A stretch of DNA of 64,000 nucleotides. It comes from an uncultured Nesterenkonia sp. Its GTDB lineage: Bacteria; Actinomycetota; Actinomycetes; Actinomycetales; Micrococcaceae. Positions 23,839 to 31,628 of the stretch are shown piece by piece. The position numbers were made by a program, and so were the translations under genes. Numbering within the stretch: position 1 is the first letter of the stretch; each line of letters begins with the position of its first letter. The stretch covers positions 427,543-491,542 of the forward strand of contig CANLUC010000003.1 of the NCBI GenBank assembly GCA_947494195.1, given 5' to 3'. Below the pieces are notes generated by a model. That model was not told where the DNA came from, did not search any database, and saw only the letters and a program-made list of their open reading frames with translations.

Positions 23839-24534
23839 GTGATTCAAACTGCCGCTGTGCCTGACGATGTCGTAGCTTGGTTTTTCGAGGAGGACGAATG
23901 GGCCCGGACCCTCGTGAGCTTGCTCGTGGGCGCAATTCTGGGGTCGCTGACCTCGCTACTCGTCCAGTGGAGAGCCAATCGAGCAGCCATTAAGCGGGAG
24001 AGAAAAGTGGAGCTAACAAAGCACTGCGACGAACTACTTTCGTTGCTGCGCGAGACGTCCGCCCCTGACTTCTTCCCGGCCGGTCCTGGGGCCGCCAAGG
24101 TGGACGTTGCTCCGTCAAACTTCGTTAGGCGATACCAGTCTGCGCTTGCTCGAATTGCGATGTGGATCGAGCCGCGACACCGACAGGACTTCAAAGAAGT
24201 GTGCAAAACAGGGTCCAATCTTCTCCGAGACGCTCGCTACGCCGCTCTGACGAATTCGCAGGCGCCGAGGGGTACGGCGTGGATAAACCAAGAGCACGAA
24301 GCCATCCAGGTCGGGTTACTCGGTGCCATGAACAGCTATAGAGAATCTCTCAACGATGTTCTTATTCATGCGCCTGGCGAGTCGTCCCCAGCCCTAATTA
24401 GCCGGTGGCAGAGGTCGAACCACGCCTACGAAGCCAAGGTCGATGGGTTGCAGGAACGCGACAAAGCAAACCGGGATGCAGCGAAGCGAGAGGCACAACA
24501 ACGCCCCACCAAAGACAGCAATCGGAATGGCTGA
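23839..24534 (+). CDS. membrane-anchored protein, plus-strand cargo gene
   Basis: 231 residues, with one membrane helix near the N-terminus (about 23-45, TLVSLLVGAILGSLTSLLVQ), then a long, mostly helical, basic cytoplasmic part (KRERKVELTKHCDELLSLLR; RRYQSALARIAMWIEPRHRQ) and a charged tail. It is transcribed against the leftward early operon and converges on the helicase-loader gene, the hallmark of a moron gene. The A/T-richer codons differ from neighbours. No family is recognised. A one-helix anchor with cytoplasmic helical domain is common in phage-defence and host-modification proteins, so exclusion is possible, but that is inference. Confidence 0.7.
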   Translation: MIQTAAVPDDVVAWFFEEDEWARTLVSLLVGAILGSLTSLLVQWRANRAAIKRERKVELTKHCDELLSLLRETSAPDFFPAGPGAAKVDVAPSNFVRRYQSALARIAMWIEPRHRQDFKEVCKTGSNLLRDARYAALTNSQAPRGTAWINQEHEAIQVGLLGAMNSYRESLNDVLIHAPGESSPALISRWQRSNHAYEAKVDGLQERDKANRDAAKREAQQRPTKDSNRNG

Positions 24535-24647
24535 TTCTTATTCGAGTCTTACCGTCTAGCCCTCGGTGCCACAGTGCGGCCAAGGTGGACGTCGAGCTAC
24601 GCTCCTGACTGTCTAGCTAAATCTGGACGTTCGAGGCCTACAGTCGG

Positions 24648-25073
24648 TCATGAGTGCCTACCCCGGGTGGGGTCGTCGCCGGTGGGTCGTTCGGGGTACT
24701 TGCTAGGGTCGCGGTCCTCGAACCATCCGCGCCGCTGCCACGCGAGCAACGTGTCTCGATACATGCCGCCTGGCTTCGGCTTGGGTGGCTCCAGTAGCCG
24801 TGCTTTTGAGATCTCCAGGTCCTTGGCGGATCGGTAGATCTTGCGGATATGGGCGGGCCTGATCGGGTCGATGTTGTGCGGTTCGAGGTGCTTGCCGTAG
24901 TAGTCCATGACTGCGGCCTTTGCGTCGGCGTAGGGGATGTGCCGGAGGGCGCGGCACCAGGTCTCGAAGTTGCCCTCCCCCTCGCTGACGCGGCCGTCCT
25001 GGTCGCAGGCGAAGGCCAGCAGCATGTTCACCTCGACGGGCGTCATCCCTTGCGGCTGTTCATGGTCGTGCAT
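24648..25073 (-). CDS. helicase loader-like replication protein
   Basis: 141 residues. The core MTPVEVNMLLAFACDQDGR ... WCRALRHIPYADAKAAVMDYY ... IRPAHIRKIYR has the pattern of the loader/inhibitor proteins of phage replicative helicase (G40P loader family). The C-terminal part is Pro/Arg-rich. It follows the initiator gene with TAG-ATG adjacency, as initiator and loader genes usually pair. Confidence 0.72.
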   Translation of the reverse strand: MHDHEQPQGMTPVEVNMLLAFACDQDGRVSEGEGNFETWCRALRHIPYADAKAAVMDYYGKHLEPHNIDPIRPAHIRKIYRSAKDLEISKARLLEPPKPKPGGMYRDTLLAWQRRGWFEDRDPSKYPERPTGDDPTRGRHS

Positions 25074-25994
25074 CTAGTCCTCCTCGAGCTGTTTGAGCGT
25101 CCAAGGCGCCTGCGTGCCGTCCCGGCCGGTGAGTCGCTGGTGTCGCTCTTGGGCGGTCTGCATCTTGCGCTGTGCCGCTGTCTGCCGTCCGCCGTTGGGC
25201 TGGCGTGGTGGCAGTGGTGGGTCGGTCCATCCGTCGTTGTGCAGCCACGTCTTTGCATGGGGCGTGAATGCGGTCTCGCGGTTCGGGTCCGCAGCGAGCC
25301 GGGCGGCGCCGTCGATGATGATCTGCGCTTTGGTGTGCCGGATCGCTACGGCGAACTTCTGCCGTGCGGCCTTCTTGCCTTCCTTGCGCGGGTACTCGGT
25401 CCAGAACTCATCGAATGCCTGCTCCTCGGTGCGTCCTTGGATCTCCTCGGCTATGAGCTCGAACGTCTTACCCTCGGGTCCAATCGCGTCAGCGTTGGAC
25501 AAGGGTTCAGGTACTTCTTTAGAAGTACCGGGTACGGGCTCGGGCTCGGGTACGGGACTAGAAAACTTCTCTGTGACGGGCGTGTGAGTCACGTTGTTGT
25601 CACGCTGTGACGCGGGCGTGACATCGTCCGAAGTTCGCTTCTTGTTCGCCTGCTCCTCGCGGCGCTTCTCCTCGCGCCGCTCTCGCGCCAGACGTTGCCG
25701 CTCGCGTGAAGCTTCCCGCTCCTGCTCTACTGCCGACTTCATGGGCTGGTAGTCGGACCAGTCACGGAACGCGTAGCCGTCCTCGGTGGACTCCCAGAGC
25801 CCGGCGGCCACAAGGGCGTCTGCGTCCTCCTGCGTGCCGCCGAGCCGCCGGAGCTGGCCGAGCCGGATCGCTCCGTCCGTGAGGTAGTCCGCGCACCAGG
25901 TGCCCGCGAGGGTCCAGATGCCGACTGCGCTTGCGGGAAGCTCCATCACTTTCGGGTGGCTGTGGAACTTGTCGTCTACTTTGAACCAAGGCAC
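25074..25994 (-). CDS. phage replication initiator, winged-helix N-terminus
   Basis: 306 residues, starting with the familiar MPWFKVDDKFHSHPKVMEL winged-helix opening of actinophage replication proteins. After it comes a very basic, charged helical linker (about 90-125, RERQRLARERREEKRREEQ), a Pro/Glu segment, and a C-terminal domain with FDEFWTEYPRKEGKKAARQK, found in DnaD-like replication proteins. It should bind the phage origin and recruit the loader encoded next. The GTG start has GAGGAGG upstream. Confidence 0.82.
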   Translation of the reverse strand: MPWFKVDDKFHSHPKVMELPASAVGIWTLAGTWCADYLTDGAIRLGQLRRLGGTQEDADALVAAGLWESTEDGYAFRDWSDYQPMKSAVEQEREASRERQRLARERREEKRREEQANKKRTSDDVTPASQRDNNVTHTPVTEKFSSPVPEPEPVPGTSKEVPEPLSNADAIGPEGKTFELIAEEIQGRTEEQAFDEFWTEYPRKEGKKAARQKFAVAIRHTKAQIIIDGAARLAADPNRETAFTPHAKTWLHNDGWTDPPLPPRQPNGGRQTAAQRKMQTAQERHQRLTGRDGTQAPWTLKQLEED

Positions 25995-26046
25995 GAGGCG
26001 CCTCCTCTCCTGGTGTGCGGTGTGTGCTGCATGGTGGTGGGTCCTT

Positions 26047-26163
26047 TCAGGTCTTGCGCTTGGCTGCGATGTCTCGTGCTCGCTGCTCGTGGTACTCCGC
26101 GAGCTTCACGTAGCCGTGCTCACGGCAGACGATGGCGAGATCTCGGTGCTCTCTGACTTCCAT
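26047..26163 (-). CDS. 38-residue phage protein
   Basis: A tiny gene, ATG at 26163, encoding a charged helical peptide with one Cys-His pair (AIVCREHGYVKLAEYHEQR). It continues a run of tightly packed small genes between the SSB terminator and the replication initiator. Function unknown; supported by packing and codon use only. Confidence 0.5.
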   Translation of the reverse strand: MEVREHRDLAIVCREHGYVKLAEYHEQRARDIAAKRKT

Positions 26164-26169
26164 GCGGCC

Positions 26170-26280
26170 TCACTCCCGGAACAGGCTGCGGTACAGCTCG
26201 TCCCACTCGGGGTCGTCGTAGCTGGCGATGGTTCGGGCTGCGAGGATCACGCAGGCGATGGCGAGGAAGATCCAGATCAT
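26170..26280 (-). CDS. 36-residue single-span membrane peptide
   Basis: ATG at 26280 overlaps the stop of the upstream gene (ATGA). One membrane helix (MIWIFLAIACVILAARTIA) is followed by an acidic tail, SYDDPEWDELYRSLFRE. Function unknown. Small membrane peptides of early phage regions sometimes act on host membranes or division; nothing here shows it. Confidence 0.55.
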   Translation of the reverse strand: MIWIFLAIACVILAARTIASYDDPEWDELYRSLFRE

Positions 26281-26447
26281 CGGCCACCTCGCTGACTCGT
26301 GTATCGCTTCTTGGCCTGCTTGGCTCGGCGCCTGGCTGCCTCGTAGTCGGCCTTGTGATGTGGGCACTGGTGGCGCTCTCGGCAGACTCCGTGCGGATTC
26401 CAGCAGCCGCAGGCGCGGGAACAGGGGGTGTCCTTGAGCTCGATCAA
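26277..26447 (-). CDS. small Cys-rich phage protein
   Basis: A 56-residue product from a TTG start at 26447, chosen because GAAGGAG lies six bases upstream. It has C..AC.C, CRERHQCPHH (a Cys/His zinc-site pattern) and a very basic C-terminus (RRRAKQAKKRY). It looks like a small nucleic-acid-binding zinc protein. It is the first gene after the SSB terminator. Confidence 0.6.
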   Translation of the reverse strand: MIELKDTPCSRACGCWNPHGVCRERHQCPHHKADYEAARRRAKQAKKRYTSQRGGR

Positions 26448-26460
26448 GGTGGCTCCTTCA

Positions 26461-26501
26461 GGAATGAGAAGGCCCGGCCCCTCACGTGGAGGGGCCGGGC
26501 C
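26461..26501 (-). terminator. strong terminator after ssb
   Basis: A perfect 13-bp GC stem (GGCCCGGCCCCTC with its complement) with a 5-base loop is followed on the minus strand by TTCTCATTCC. It closes the recombination/SSB transcript. Confidence 0.75.
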
Positions 26502-26524
26502 GTGGTGCTGGTGTGGTCGGGTGG

Positions 26525-27043
26525 TCAGAACGGCGGCTCGCCGTTGTCCGGCGTGCCCCATGAGCCGCCGCCGGATGGCTGGCCGCCCCACGGGTCCTGC
26601 GGTTGCGTGTCCGCGAATCCGTGCGGGTTGGAGTTGCTGTTGCCGAGACCGCCGGGACCGTTGCTTGCGCCACCCGTGTTCCGCGACCGCTGGACGCTGG
26701 CGGTGGCGAACCGCAGCGAGGGTCCGATCTCGTCTACCTGGAGTTCCCAGGAGGTGCGGTTCTCCCTTTCCTTGGTCTGGAAGCTGCGCGCCTGGAGCCT
26801 GCCCTGCGCTATGACCCGCGTGCCCTTGGTCAGCGACTCGACTGCGTTCTCTGCCGACTCGCGCCAGAGGGTGCAGCGGACGAACAGCGTCTCTCCGTCC
26901 TTCCACTGGTTCGCCTGCCGGTCGAAGAATCGCGGGGTGCTGGCTATGGCGAAGCTGCTCACCGCTGCCCCGCTCGGCGTGAACCGCATTTCCGGGTCTG
27001 CCGTCAGATTTCCGACGACGGTGATGATGGTCTCTCCGGCCAT
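26525..27043 (-). CDS. ssb: phage single-stranded DNA-binding protein
   Basis: 172 residues with a complete SSB OB fold ([58 protein letters not shown]) and a Gly/Asn/Pro-rich tail ending in the acidic tip DNGEPPF that recruits partner proteins. The start overlaps the upstream stop (TAATG). It completes the phage recombination cluster. Confidence 0.95.
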   Translation of the reverse strand: MAGETIITVVGNLTADPEMRFTPSGAAVSSFAIASTPRFFDRQANQWKDGETLFVRCTLWRESAENAVESLTKGTRVIAQGRLQARSFQTKERENRTSWELQVDEIGPSLRFATASVQRSRNTGGASNGPGGLGNSNSNPHGFADTQPQDPWGGQPSGGGSWGTPDNGEPPF

Positions 27044-27642
27044 TACGTGGTCTCACTCTCTGTTGGTTTGGGTGTCGTGCTTTCGAGCTCGGCGATGAGC
27101 CGCTGCGCCTCGGCCTCGGTGATCTCCTCCCAGGCTTTGACCGTCCGGCCGAGCTGGTCGCTGCACCACTTCGACGCCTGCTCGATGTTGAGGCTCTGCG
27201 CGAGCTCGTGGATCTGCTGCTTCTGCTCCGGCCGGATCTGCGGCGTCGCGGGCTGCTCGTTCAGCGGCTCCACCTTGAACGGCCGCTTGTTACCTCGCGT
27301 GATCGTCAACGGCACCGAGAGCGGCCGCCGGAGGTGGCTCATGTGCGAGATCCGAATGCCGCCGACCTTCTCCCCACCGAACATGACGTCCGGGTCGGTG
27401 TAGAGCGTGAGCCGTCGTCCGGCCCACGCCTCGACCTTCGGGCCCCACCCTGCGGCGAGGACGCGAAGCATCGACTTCGAGGGCCGGAACGGCTTGCGCG
27501 GATACTCGACCAGATAGACGTTCACCGGCTGCTGCTCCGAGCCCTCCTGCACGTTCTCGACGGTGAAGGTGCGCGGCCCGGTGAGGAAGTCATCCGCGTT
27601 GGCTTGGTCGCTCTTGGGCGCCAGTGCTTTCGTGATGTCCAT
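27043..27642 (-). CDS. OB-type recombination/ssDNA-associated phage protein
   Basis: 199 residues starting [20 protein letters not shown]. The central part ([20 protein letters not shown] ... [20 protein letters not shown]) resembles the short phage proteins, W.G+.+.LY....FG., usually found next to SSB. The C-terminal helical module ([20 protein letters not shown] ... [17 protein letters not shown]) is like that at the end of some phage annealing proteins. It may take the annealing or loading role beside the YqaJ exonuclease. The start overlaps the exonuclease stop (TGATG). Confidence 0.6.
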   Translation of the reverse strand: MDITKALAPKSDQANADDFLTGPRTFTVENVQEGSEQQPVNVYLVEYPRKPFRPSKSMLRVLAAGWGPKVEAWAGRRLTLYTDPDVMFGGEKVGGIRISHMSHLRRPLSVPLTITRGNKRPFKVEPLNEQPATPQIRPEQKQQIHELAQSLNIEQASKWCSDQLGRTVKAWEEITEAEAQRLIAELESTTPKPTESETT

Positions 27643-28466
27643 CAGGCGAACTCCAATGCTGGGAAGTGGTCGATGTACTCGGTCTGCGGCAGCCCCTCGA
27701 CGGCAGCCTCGTAGACGGCGATCATCTTGGCGATGTTCTCCTCGCAGACACGCACGGCGGCGACGATGGCCTCCTGCCAGCGGGGGTCGGGCTCGACCCG
27801 GATCGGGTAGAGCGGCATCCCTCCGCGATAGCTCACGTAGTCGAGCCAGTCCCGGCCGGACACGAGCAGCACCGTCTGGCACTGAGCCATGTTCTCGGTT
27901 GGCACCTCGCCGGAGAGGATCGTCAGGAGCTGGATCTTCTGGAGCCTGGACTTGATCTCGATGGCTCCGTCCTCCGCGACGAGCCCGTCAGGCGAGCAGC
28001 CGATCTTGAATCCCCAGTCGTCCTCCTCGCGGACCATGAATCCGAGCTCGGTCACGGGTGCATAGTGCTCGACGTACGCGTCGCGGGCGTAGGGCTCGTC
28101 TAACTGGCCGCGCTCCATATCCCTCGACGTGAAGGTCTCCTCCACGCGGCCCGTGATCCTCTCGGCCGCGAGGTGCGCGGTCAGCTTCTCGGCGGTCTCG
28201 GTAGTCGCGACCTCCAGAACGTCCGGCGCATCGTCCGGGGCCTTCCGCGTGGGGTGCATCGTCTTGATCGGCACGCCACCCTTCCGCGAGAGGCTGACGC
28301 ATGGCTCCTCGGCCTCGACTCCGCACTCGGGACACTCGAAGCCGATGGCGGGTGGTCGCTTGGCCGTGATGAGCTGCCCCACCACAGACGCCGTGACGAT
28401 GCCTGCTCGCGCCTCCAGCCACTCGGGCGAGCCCTGCTCTAGTTCGGGGTATGTCTTGACGCTCAT
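27642..28466 (-). CDS. YqaJ-type exonuclease with inserted zinc ribbon
   Basis: 274 residues. N-terminal motif EQGSPEWLEARAGIVTAS and metal-binding GCSPDGLVAEDGAIEIKSR (Asp and E.K) define a YqaJ/lambda-exonuclease-like PD-(D/E)XK enzyme that resects double-stranded ends for phage recombination. Between these, residues 45-74 form a Cys-Cys-Cys-His zinc ribbon (C45, C48, C56, H71), an insertion not part of the usual nuclease core. The AAA ATPase gene upstream overlaps it by four bases. Confidence 0.85.
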   Translation of the reverse strand: MSVKTYPELEQGSPEWLEARAGIVTASVVGQLITAKRPPAIGFECPECGVEAEEPCVSLSRKGGVPIKTMHPTRKAPDDAPDVLEVATTETAEKLTAHLAAERITGRVEETFTSRDMERGQLDEPYARDAYVEHYAPVTELGFMVREEDDWGFKIGCSPDGLVAEDGAIEIKSRLQKIQLLTILSGEVPTENMAQCQTVLLVSGRDWLDYVSYRGGMPLYPIRVEPDPRWQEAIVAAVRVCEENIAKMIAVYEAAVEGLPQTEYIDHFPALEFA

Positions 28467-29650
28467 GCCTGCACCTGTCCGTCCTCGATAATTACTGCGG
28501 TCTCATCTGCGTTGCCGACGCGCTCGATCCAGAGCTGGAAGTCGTGCTCCTCGATCTGCTCGCGCAGCGCGACCATTGCCTCGTCGTCCAGCAGCGAGCC
28601 GTCCCGGATGAACATGACGCGCAGGTCTGGGTTCATGGCCATCCCCATGCCGACGCTCACGCGGATCTGCTCGGCGCTGGATGCCTGCGAGAAGGGCCGC
28701 TCGTTGTAGGTCACGCCGTGGGCGTCGAAGCCGAGGCCTGGCACGGGGAACTTGGCTGTGCGAAGGGCCTTGGCCTTGGCCGTGTCGATGGCGGTGATCT
28801 CGCGGGTGCGCTTGTCCCGCTCGGTCTTGAGCTCGGCCCGCTGCGCCTTGCGCGCCTTGGCCTCCTCGTTGGCCCGTATCGCGGCGTTAGTCTCCTCGAC
28901 GGTTGCGAGCTGCTGCTCAAGCTCCGAGGTGTCCACGAGCTCTCGGCTCGCGGTCTGTTTCGCGGCCGCGAGTGCGGCCTTGGCTTCGGCGAGCTCCGCC
29001 TCCAGGGTGGCGATTCGCTCCGTGAGCTGCGCGCTCTGGCCGCGAGCGTTTAGCACCTCGCGGTTGTGGTCCTCGGCGTGCCGGATCTCGCTGATGAGGT
29101 CGCGGGGTGACTGCTGCTCGGCGGGCAGTGAGTGGTCCACGGTGATGTCTCCGAGGTCCTTGTCTCTCCGCCCTGCCTCGGTGCGCTCGTCGTAGAGGCG
29201 GGCGCGGTCAGAATCCAGCTCGTCCAGGTCCACGTCGAGCTCGACCAGATCCAGAAGCGCCTCGCGCTGCTCCTTGGCGCTGAGTCGTGTGAAGGCGACG
29301 GGGTCGAAACTCAGGTGGCCGAGTAGGCGATCCAGGAGCCGCTGCGGCGCGGCGTGGATGGCTCCGTCTGCCCCCTTGACTTGGACTTTGTTGCCCTTGT
29401 CGTCCCAGGTGCGCGTGACGACGATCCTGCCCATATCTACGGTGACCCAGGCGGACTCTTCGCCATCCCGAATCGGACGACTCGTGTCCTTCGTAGCCTT
29501 GGCCCCGCCGAGGGCCAGCCAGATCGCATCGAGCACGCTCGACTTGCCCTGTGCGTTGCGTCCGCCGATGACTTGCAGCGTGCCGTCCGGGGTGATCTCT
29601 ACAGCCTTGAGCCGCTTCACGTTCTCGGCCTTGAATTCGATGATCTTCAT
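28463..29650 (-). CDS. SbcC/Rad50-like AAA ATPase
   Basis: 395 residues, starting MKIIEFKAENVKRLKAVEI, with Walker A GRNAQGKSS at about 30-38, a coiled-coil middle region (about 165-285, with ERIATLEAELAEAKAALAAA) and a C-terminal ATPase half containing MNPDLRVMFIRDGSLLDDEA. It is a short member of the SMC/RecF/SbcC type. Directly followed by the YqaJ exonuclease, so probably a nuclease-associated ATPase for end processing. The ATG at 29650 has a GAGAGAG site and is preferred over an in-frame upstream start. Confidence 0.85.
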   Translation of the reverse strand: MKIIEFKAENVKRLKAVEITPDGTLQVIGGRNAQGKSSVLDAIWLALGGAKATKDTSRPIRDGEESAWVTVDMGRIVVTRTWDDKGNKVQVKGADGAIHAAPQRLLDRLLGHLSFDPVAFTRLSAKEQREALLDLVELDVDLDELDSDRARLYDERTEAGRRDKDLGDITVDHSLPAEQQSPRDLISEIRHAEDHNREVLNARGQSAQLTERIATLEAELAEAKAALAAAKQTASRELVDTSELEQQLATVEETNAAIRANEEAKARKAQRAELKTERDKRTREITAIDTAKAKALRTAKFPVPGLGFDAHGVTYNERPFSQASSAEQIRVSVGMGMAMNPDLRVMFIRDGSLLDDEAMVALREQIEEHDFQLWIERVGNADETAVIIEDGQVQA

Positions 29651-29676
29651 GGTGCGCTCTCTCTCGGGTTGGTGGT

Positions 29677-29877
29677 TCAGGTAGCGGGGCGGTGTGGTTG
29701 GTTCGGGCGGTCGAGGACGATCCCCGGCCCTCCGATGGCGGACGCGAGGAACATGCCGAACGCGGCGAGCTCGATGCTCGAATCGGGGTTGCATACAAGA
29801 AAGGCCCCGACCAGAAAGGTCGAGGCCCAGAGGGTGAGGCGCGCCAGGTAGGCGGCGACGTGCGGAGGCGGGATCAT
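29677..29877 (-). CDS. 66-residue two-helix membrane protein
   Basis: The product has two hydrophobic helices (about 13-30 and 37-54) joined by NPDSSIE. Its ATG overlaps the upstream stop (ATGA) with GAGGAGG nearby, supporting it as a gene. A terminator-like hairpin (GGCCtCGACC / GGTCGgGGCC then TTTCTT) lies within its coding sequence, so expression of downstream genes may be reduced. Function unknown. Confidence 0.6.
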   Translation of the reverse strand: MIPPPHVAAYLARLTLWASTFLVGAFLVCNPDSSIELAAFGMFLASAIGGPGIVLDRPNQPHRPAT

Positions 29878-30305
29878 CCCGCCCTCCTCGTGACGATGCT
29901 GTCTACGGTGTGCTCGGCGCCATCACAGTGGACCGGGCAGCAGTCCCGCTCCTCGTGCGCCTCGTCCCAATGCGAGGCGGCGTGGGAGAAATGGCGGTCG
30001 CAGTAGGGCTCGTGCGGTACGGCGGTGAATCGGCACTGGTCATCTGGTGTCGGAAAGAACGCGCACTCGTTGACCGGCGCCGGGCACTGCTCCGCGAGCT
30101 CGGCCTTGCTCAGCGCCTCGCGGATCTGCTCGACGGCGTCGAGTGCTGCAATGCCTGCGCGGGCTGCGGTGGCGATGTCCTCGAATGCTGATCGGCTGGC
30201 GGTGAGGTCGGCGGCTGGCATGGCGGTGTGCGCCTTGAGCCGGTGGTCGTTGACGTCGAGCAGCGCTCTCCAGGCTTGCTCCTCTAATGCGGCTTGGGTG
30301 CTCAT
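29874..30305 (-). CDS. phage early protein with Cys/His-rich C-terminus
   Basis: 143 residues from ATG at 30305 (overlaps the preceding stop). The N-terminal half is helical (STQAALEEQAWRALLDVNDH; SAFEDIATAARAGIAALDAV). The C-terminal half is dense in Cys and His (CPAPVNECAF, DDQCRF, YCDRHFSHAASHWDEAH, RDCCPVHCDGAEH), suggesting bound zinc. No family recognised. Confidence 0.65.
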   Translation of the reverse strand: MSTQAALEEQAWRALLDVNDHRLKAHTAMPAADLTASRSAFEDIATAARAGIAALDAVEQIREALSKAELAEQCPAPVNECAFFPTPDDQCRFTAVPHEPYCDRHFSHAASHWDEAHEERDCCPVHCDGAEHTVDSIVTRRAG

Positions 30306-30490
30306 CGGGCGGGCTCCAATCGGGAAGTGTTGCGGTTCTCGCACGGGTTGCAGAGCAGCAGCCCGTTCCTCATGACGTTGGCCTCCAGCTCCAGCGACGG
30401 GAGTCGGAGCTGCCGAGGACAGGCGCCGCAGCGCGAGCTGCACTCGACGTCCTTGACCTCGGACAACGGCTTGCCGTACGTGTCGCTCAT
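30302..30490 (-). CDS. small zinc-ribbon-like phage protein
   Basis: 62 residues from ATG at 30490, which overlaps the upstream stop (ATGA). Cys pairs are arranged as CSSRCGACPRQ and LLCNPCENRN about 27 residues apart, a likely zinc ribbon. Coupled to both neighbours. Function unknown. Confidence 0.62.
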   Translation of the reverse strand: MSDTYGKPLSEVKDVECSSRCGACPRQLRLPSLELEANVMRNGLLLCNPCENRNTSRLEPAR

Positions 30491-30693
30491 CGTGGGCTCC
30501 TGATTCCTACGGCGGTGTCGCCGGTCTCGTCGGTGTATGTGATCGCCTTGACTTTCAGCAGCGCGATCTCGTGCGGGGTGTGCCCCTCTGTCCGGTGGCG
30601 GCGCTTCGCCTCCTTGCGGATCTGTGAGCGGAGCGCGTCGGGCCGCTCGGCGCGGACCTCGTTCTCGATCTGGGCCAGGGTGATTTCGGGCAT
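30487..30693 (-). CDS. small helical early protein
   Basis: 68 residues from the ATG at 30693, chosen because AGGAAGG lies upstream; the open frame extends further but that part looks non-coding. It is mostly charged helix (MPEITLAQIENEVRAERPDA; RSQIRKEAKRRHRTEG). Function unknown. Confidence 0.58.
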   Translation of the reverse strand: MPEITLAQIENEVRAERPDALRSQIRKEAKRRHRTEGHTPHEIALLKVKAITYTDETGDTAVGIRSPR

Positions 30694-30799
30694 GACAAAT
30701 AACCTTCCTGCCAAGGGACGGACCCAAGGATCTACAGGAGAATGCGGGGGTAAGTGCCAGTGCCCGACGGCTGGCAAGTTGATCGGGCGGGGGCGCTGC

Positions 30800-31057
30800 T
30801 TAGGCGCGTCCGGTGAGCAGCGCTTCACGCTTGGAGCGGCTGAGGCGCTTTGTCGGTGGCTGGCCTGCTGCTCGGCGGCGCTGGTGTTCTGCGATGGTGC
30901 TGGAAGGGATGCGCCACTCTGATTTCTTGCGGTCGGTGAGCTTGAAGGCTTTGCCTTCTTGCTCCCAGGCTGGGCACATTTTTCGCACTGAGGCGGGGGT
31001 GGTACCGAGGAGGTCGGCGGTGTCCTTGACGGTGTGAACGGTGATGGTGGCGCTCAT
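30800..31057 (-). CDS. excisionase-like / HTH DNA-binding protein
   Basis: 85 residues. VHTVKDTADLLGTTPASVRK and EWRIPSSTIAEHQRRRA give the MerR/excisionase-type helix-turn-helix plus wing, with a basic tail. As an early gene beside the immunity region it could be the excisionase or an early regulator. It overlaps its upstream neighbour by four bases. Confidence 0.7.
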   Translation of the reverse strand: MSATITVHTVKDTADLLGTTPASVRKMCPAWEQEGKAFKLTDRKKSEWRIPSSTIAEHQRRRAAGQPPTKRLSRSKREALLTGRA

Positions 31058-31338
31058 GTGGCGGCCCTCCAGACGGCGATGGTGCTCCCCCGACGGCCGC
31101 GTCTCTTTGACTGGACGTAGGCGTGGGTCTTGACGATCTCGCCGCGTGCCCGAGCTGCGCGGAATGCTGCGCCCGGCCAGTGGTTGTCGTCGGGCTCGCC
31201 TGCTATCTGGTAGACGTCGTCGGCGGTGAAGGTCTGCCCAGTGCGCAGGTAGCGGCTAGACAGCGACGCGATGGCGTGGTCCGCATCGGTCATCCAATCG
31301 GCTTTGGGGTCGATGCTAATGACGGCCGGTGCGCTCAC
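31054..31338 (-). CDS. early phage protein, winged-helix-like
   Basis: 94 residues from a GTG at 31338 that overlaps the stop of the leftward HTH gene (GTGA). The frame is open further upstream but only the part from VSAPAVISIDPKADWMTDAD looks protein-like. The core FTADDVYQIAGEPDDNHWPG ... AFRAARARGEIVKTHAYVQS has the shape of a winged helix seen in many actinophage early proteins. Function unknown. Confidence 0.65.
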   Translation of the reverse strand: MSAPAVISIDPKADWMTDADHAIASLSSRYLRTGQTFTADDVYQIAGEPDDNHWPGAAFRAARARGEIVKTHAYVQSKRRGRRGSTIAVWRAAT

Positions 31339-31568
31339 GTCATCACCGCCATCTGCGCGGAGTCTGCCCAGAGGTCGTACGGCGTCGCGCCTAGGGCCTC
31401 TGCGATGAGCCGCAGCTCCTCGACTTCGAGGTTGTGCCCGGTGTTGAGTCTCCCCTTGAGCGTGTTGTACGGGATGCCCGTTTCGATGTGGAGGGCATTG
31501 ACGCTCACGCCCTGTTCGGTCATACGTTTCTGGATCGCTTCTGCGATCCCCTTTCCCGTGGTTGCCAT
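31335..31568 (-). CDS. leftward HTH regulator (Cro-like), first early gene
   Basis: 77 residues, an XRE-type helix-turn-helix: GVSVNALHIETGIPYNTLKG (HTH) and LEVEELRLIAEALGATPYDL (following helices). It is the first gene of the leftward early operon, so it occupies the Cro position. A promoter (-35 TTGCAA at 31598-31603, 17-bp spacer, -10 TAGGGT at 31575-31580) ends six bases before the ATG; there is no ribosome site, so it is probably leaderless. The start codon lies in an 18-bp operator. Confidence 0.82.
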   Translation of the reverse strand: MATTGKGIAEAIQKRMTEQGVSVNALHIETGIPYNTLKGRLNTGHNLEVEELRLIAEALGATPYDLWADSAQMAVMT

Positions 31569-31577
31569 ATTGCAACC
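31560..31577. promoter_or_regulatory. immunity operator 1, over start of the leftward HTH gene
   Basis: A perfect dyad GGTTGC-N6-GCAACC. On the minus strand the start ATG is the last three bases of the spacer and GCAACC is codons 2-3 (Ala-Thr). It also covers the edge of the leftward -10. Confidence 0.75.
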
Positions 31578-31603
31578 CTAAAGACGTGGTTGCAGGTTTG
31601 CAA
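31575..31603 (-). promoter_or_regulatory. leftward early promoter
   Basis: Minus-strand TTGCAA and TAGGGT separated by exactly 17 bases give an actinobacterial sigma-70-type promoter. The -10 is six bases from the start codon of the Cro-like gene, implying a leaderless mRNA. Operators 1 and 2 cover its -10 and -35. Confidence 0.65.
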
Positions 31604-31605
31604 CC
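31588..31605. promoter_or_regulatory. immunity operator 2 (central)
   Basis: A perfect dyad GGTTGC-N6-GCAACC with the same 18-bp size as operator 1, its centre 28 bp away. It contains the -35 hexamer of the leftward promoter. Confidence 0.75.
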
Positions 31606-31628
31606 CAGTGGTGTGGACCGCTTGCTAA

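Noticed and set aside
24092..24600. GCCAAGGTGGACGT occurring twice around the plus-strand cargo gene
   Set aside because: The match is only 14 bp, one copy is inside the coding sequence, and the flanks differ; not good evidence of an insertion duplication.
29794..29836. Terminator-like hairpin at 29.8 kb as the end of an operon
   Set aside because: It is inside a membrane protein gene coupled to its neighbour and the residues it encodes fit the membrane helix; kept only as a note on that gene.
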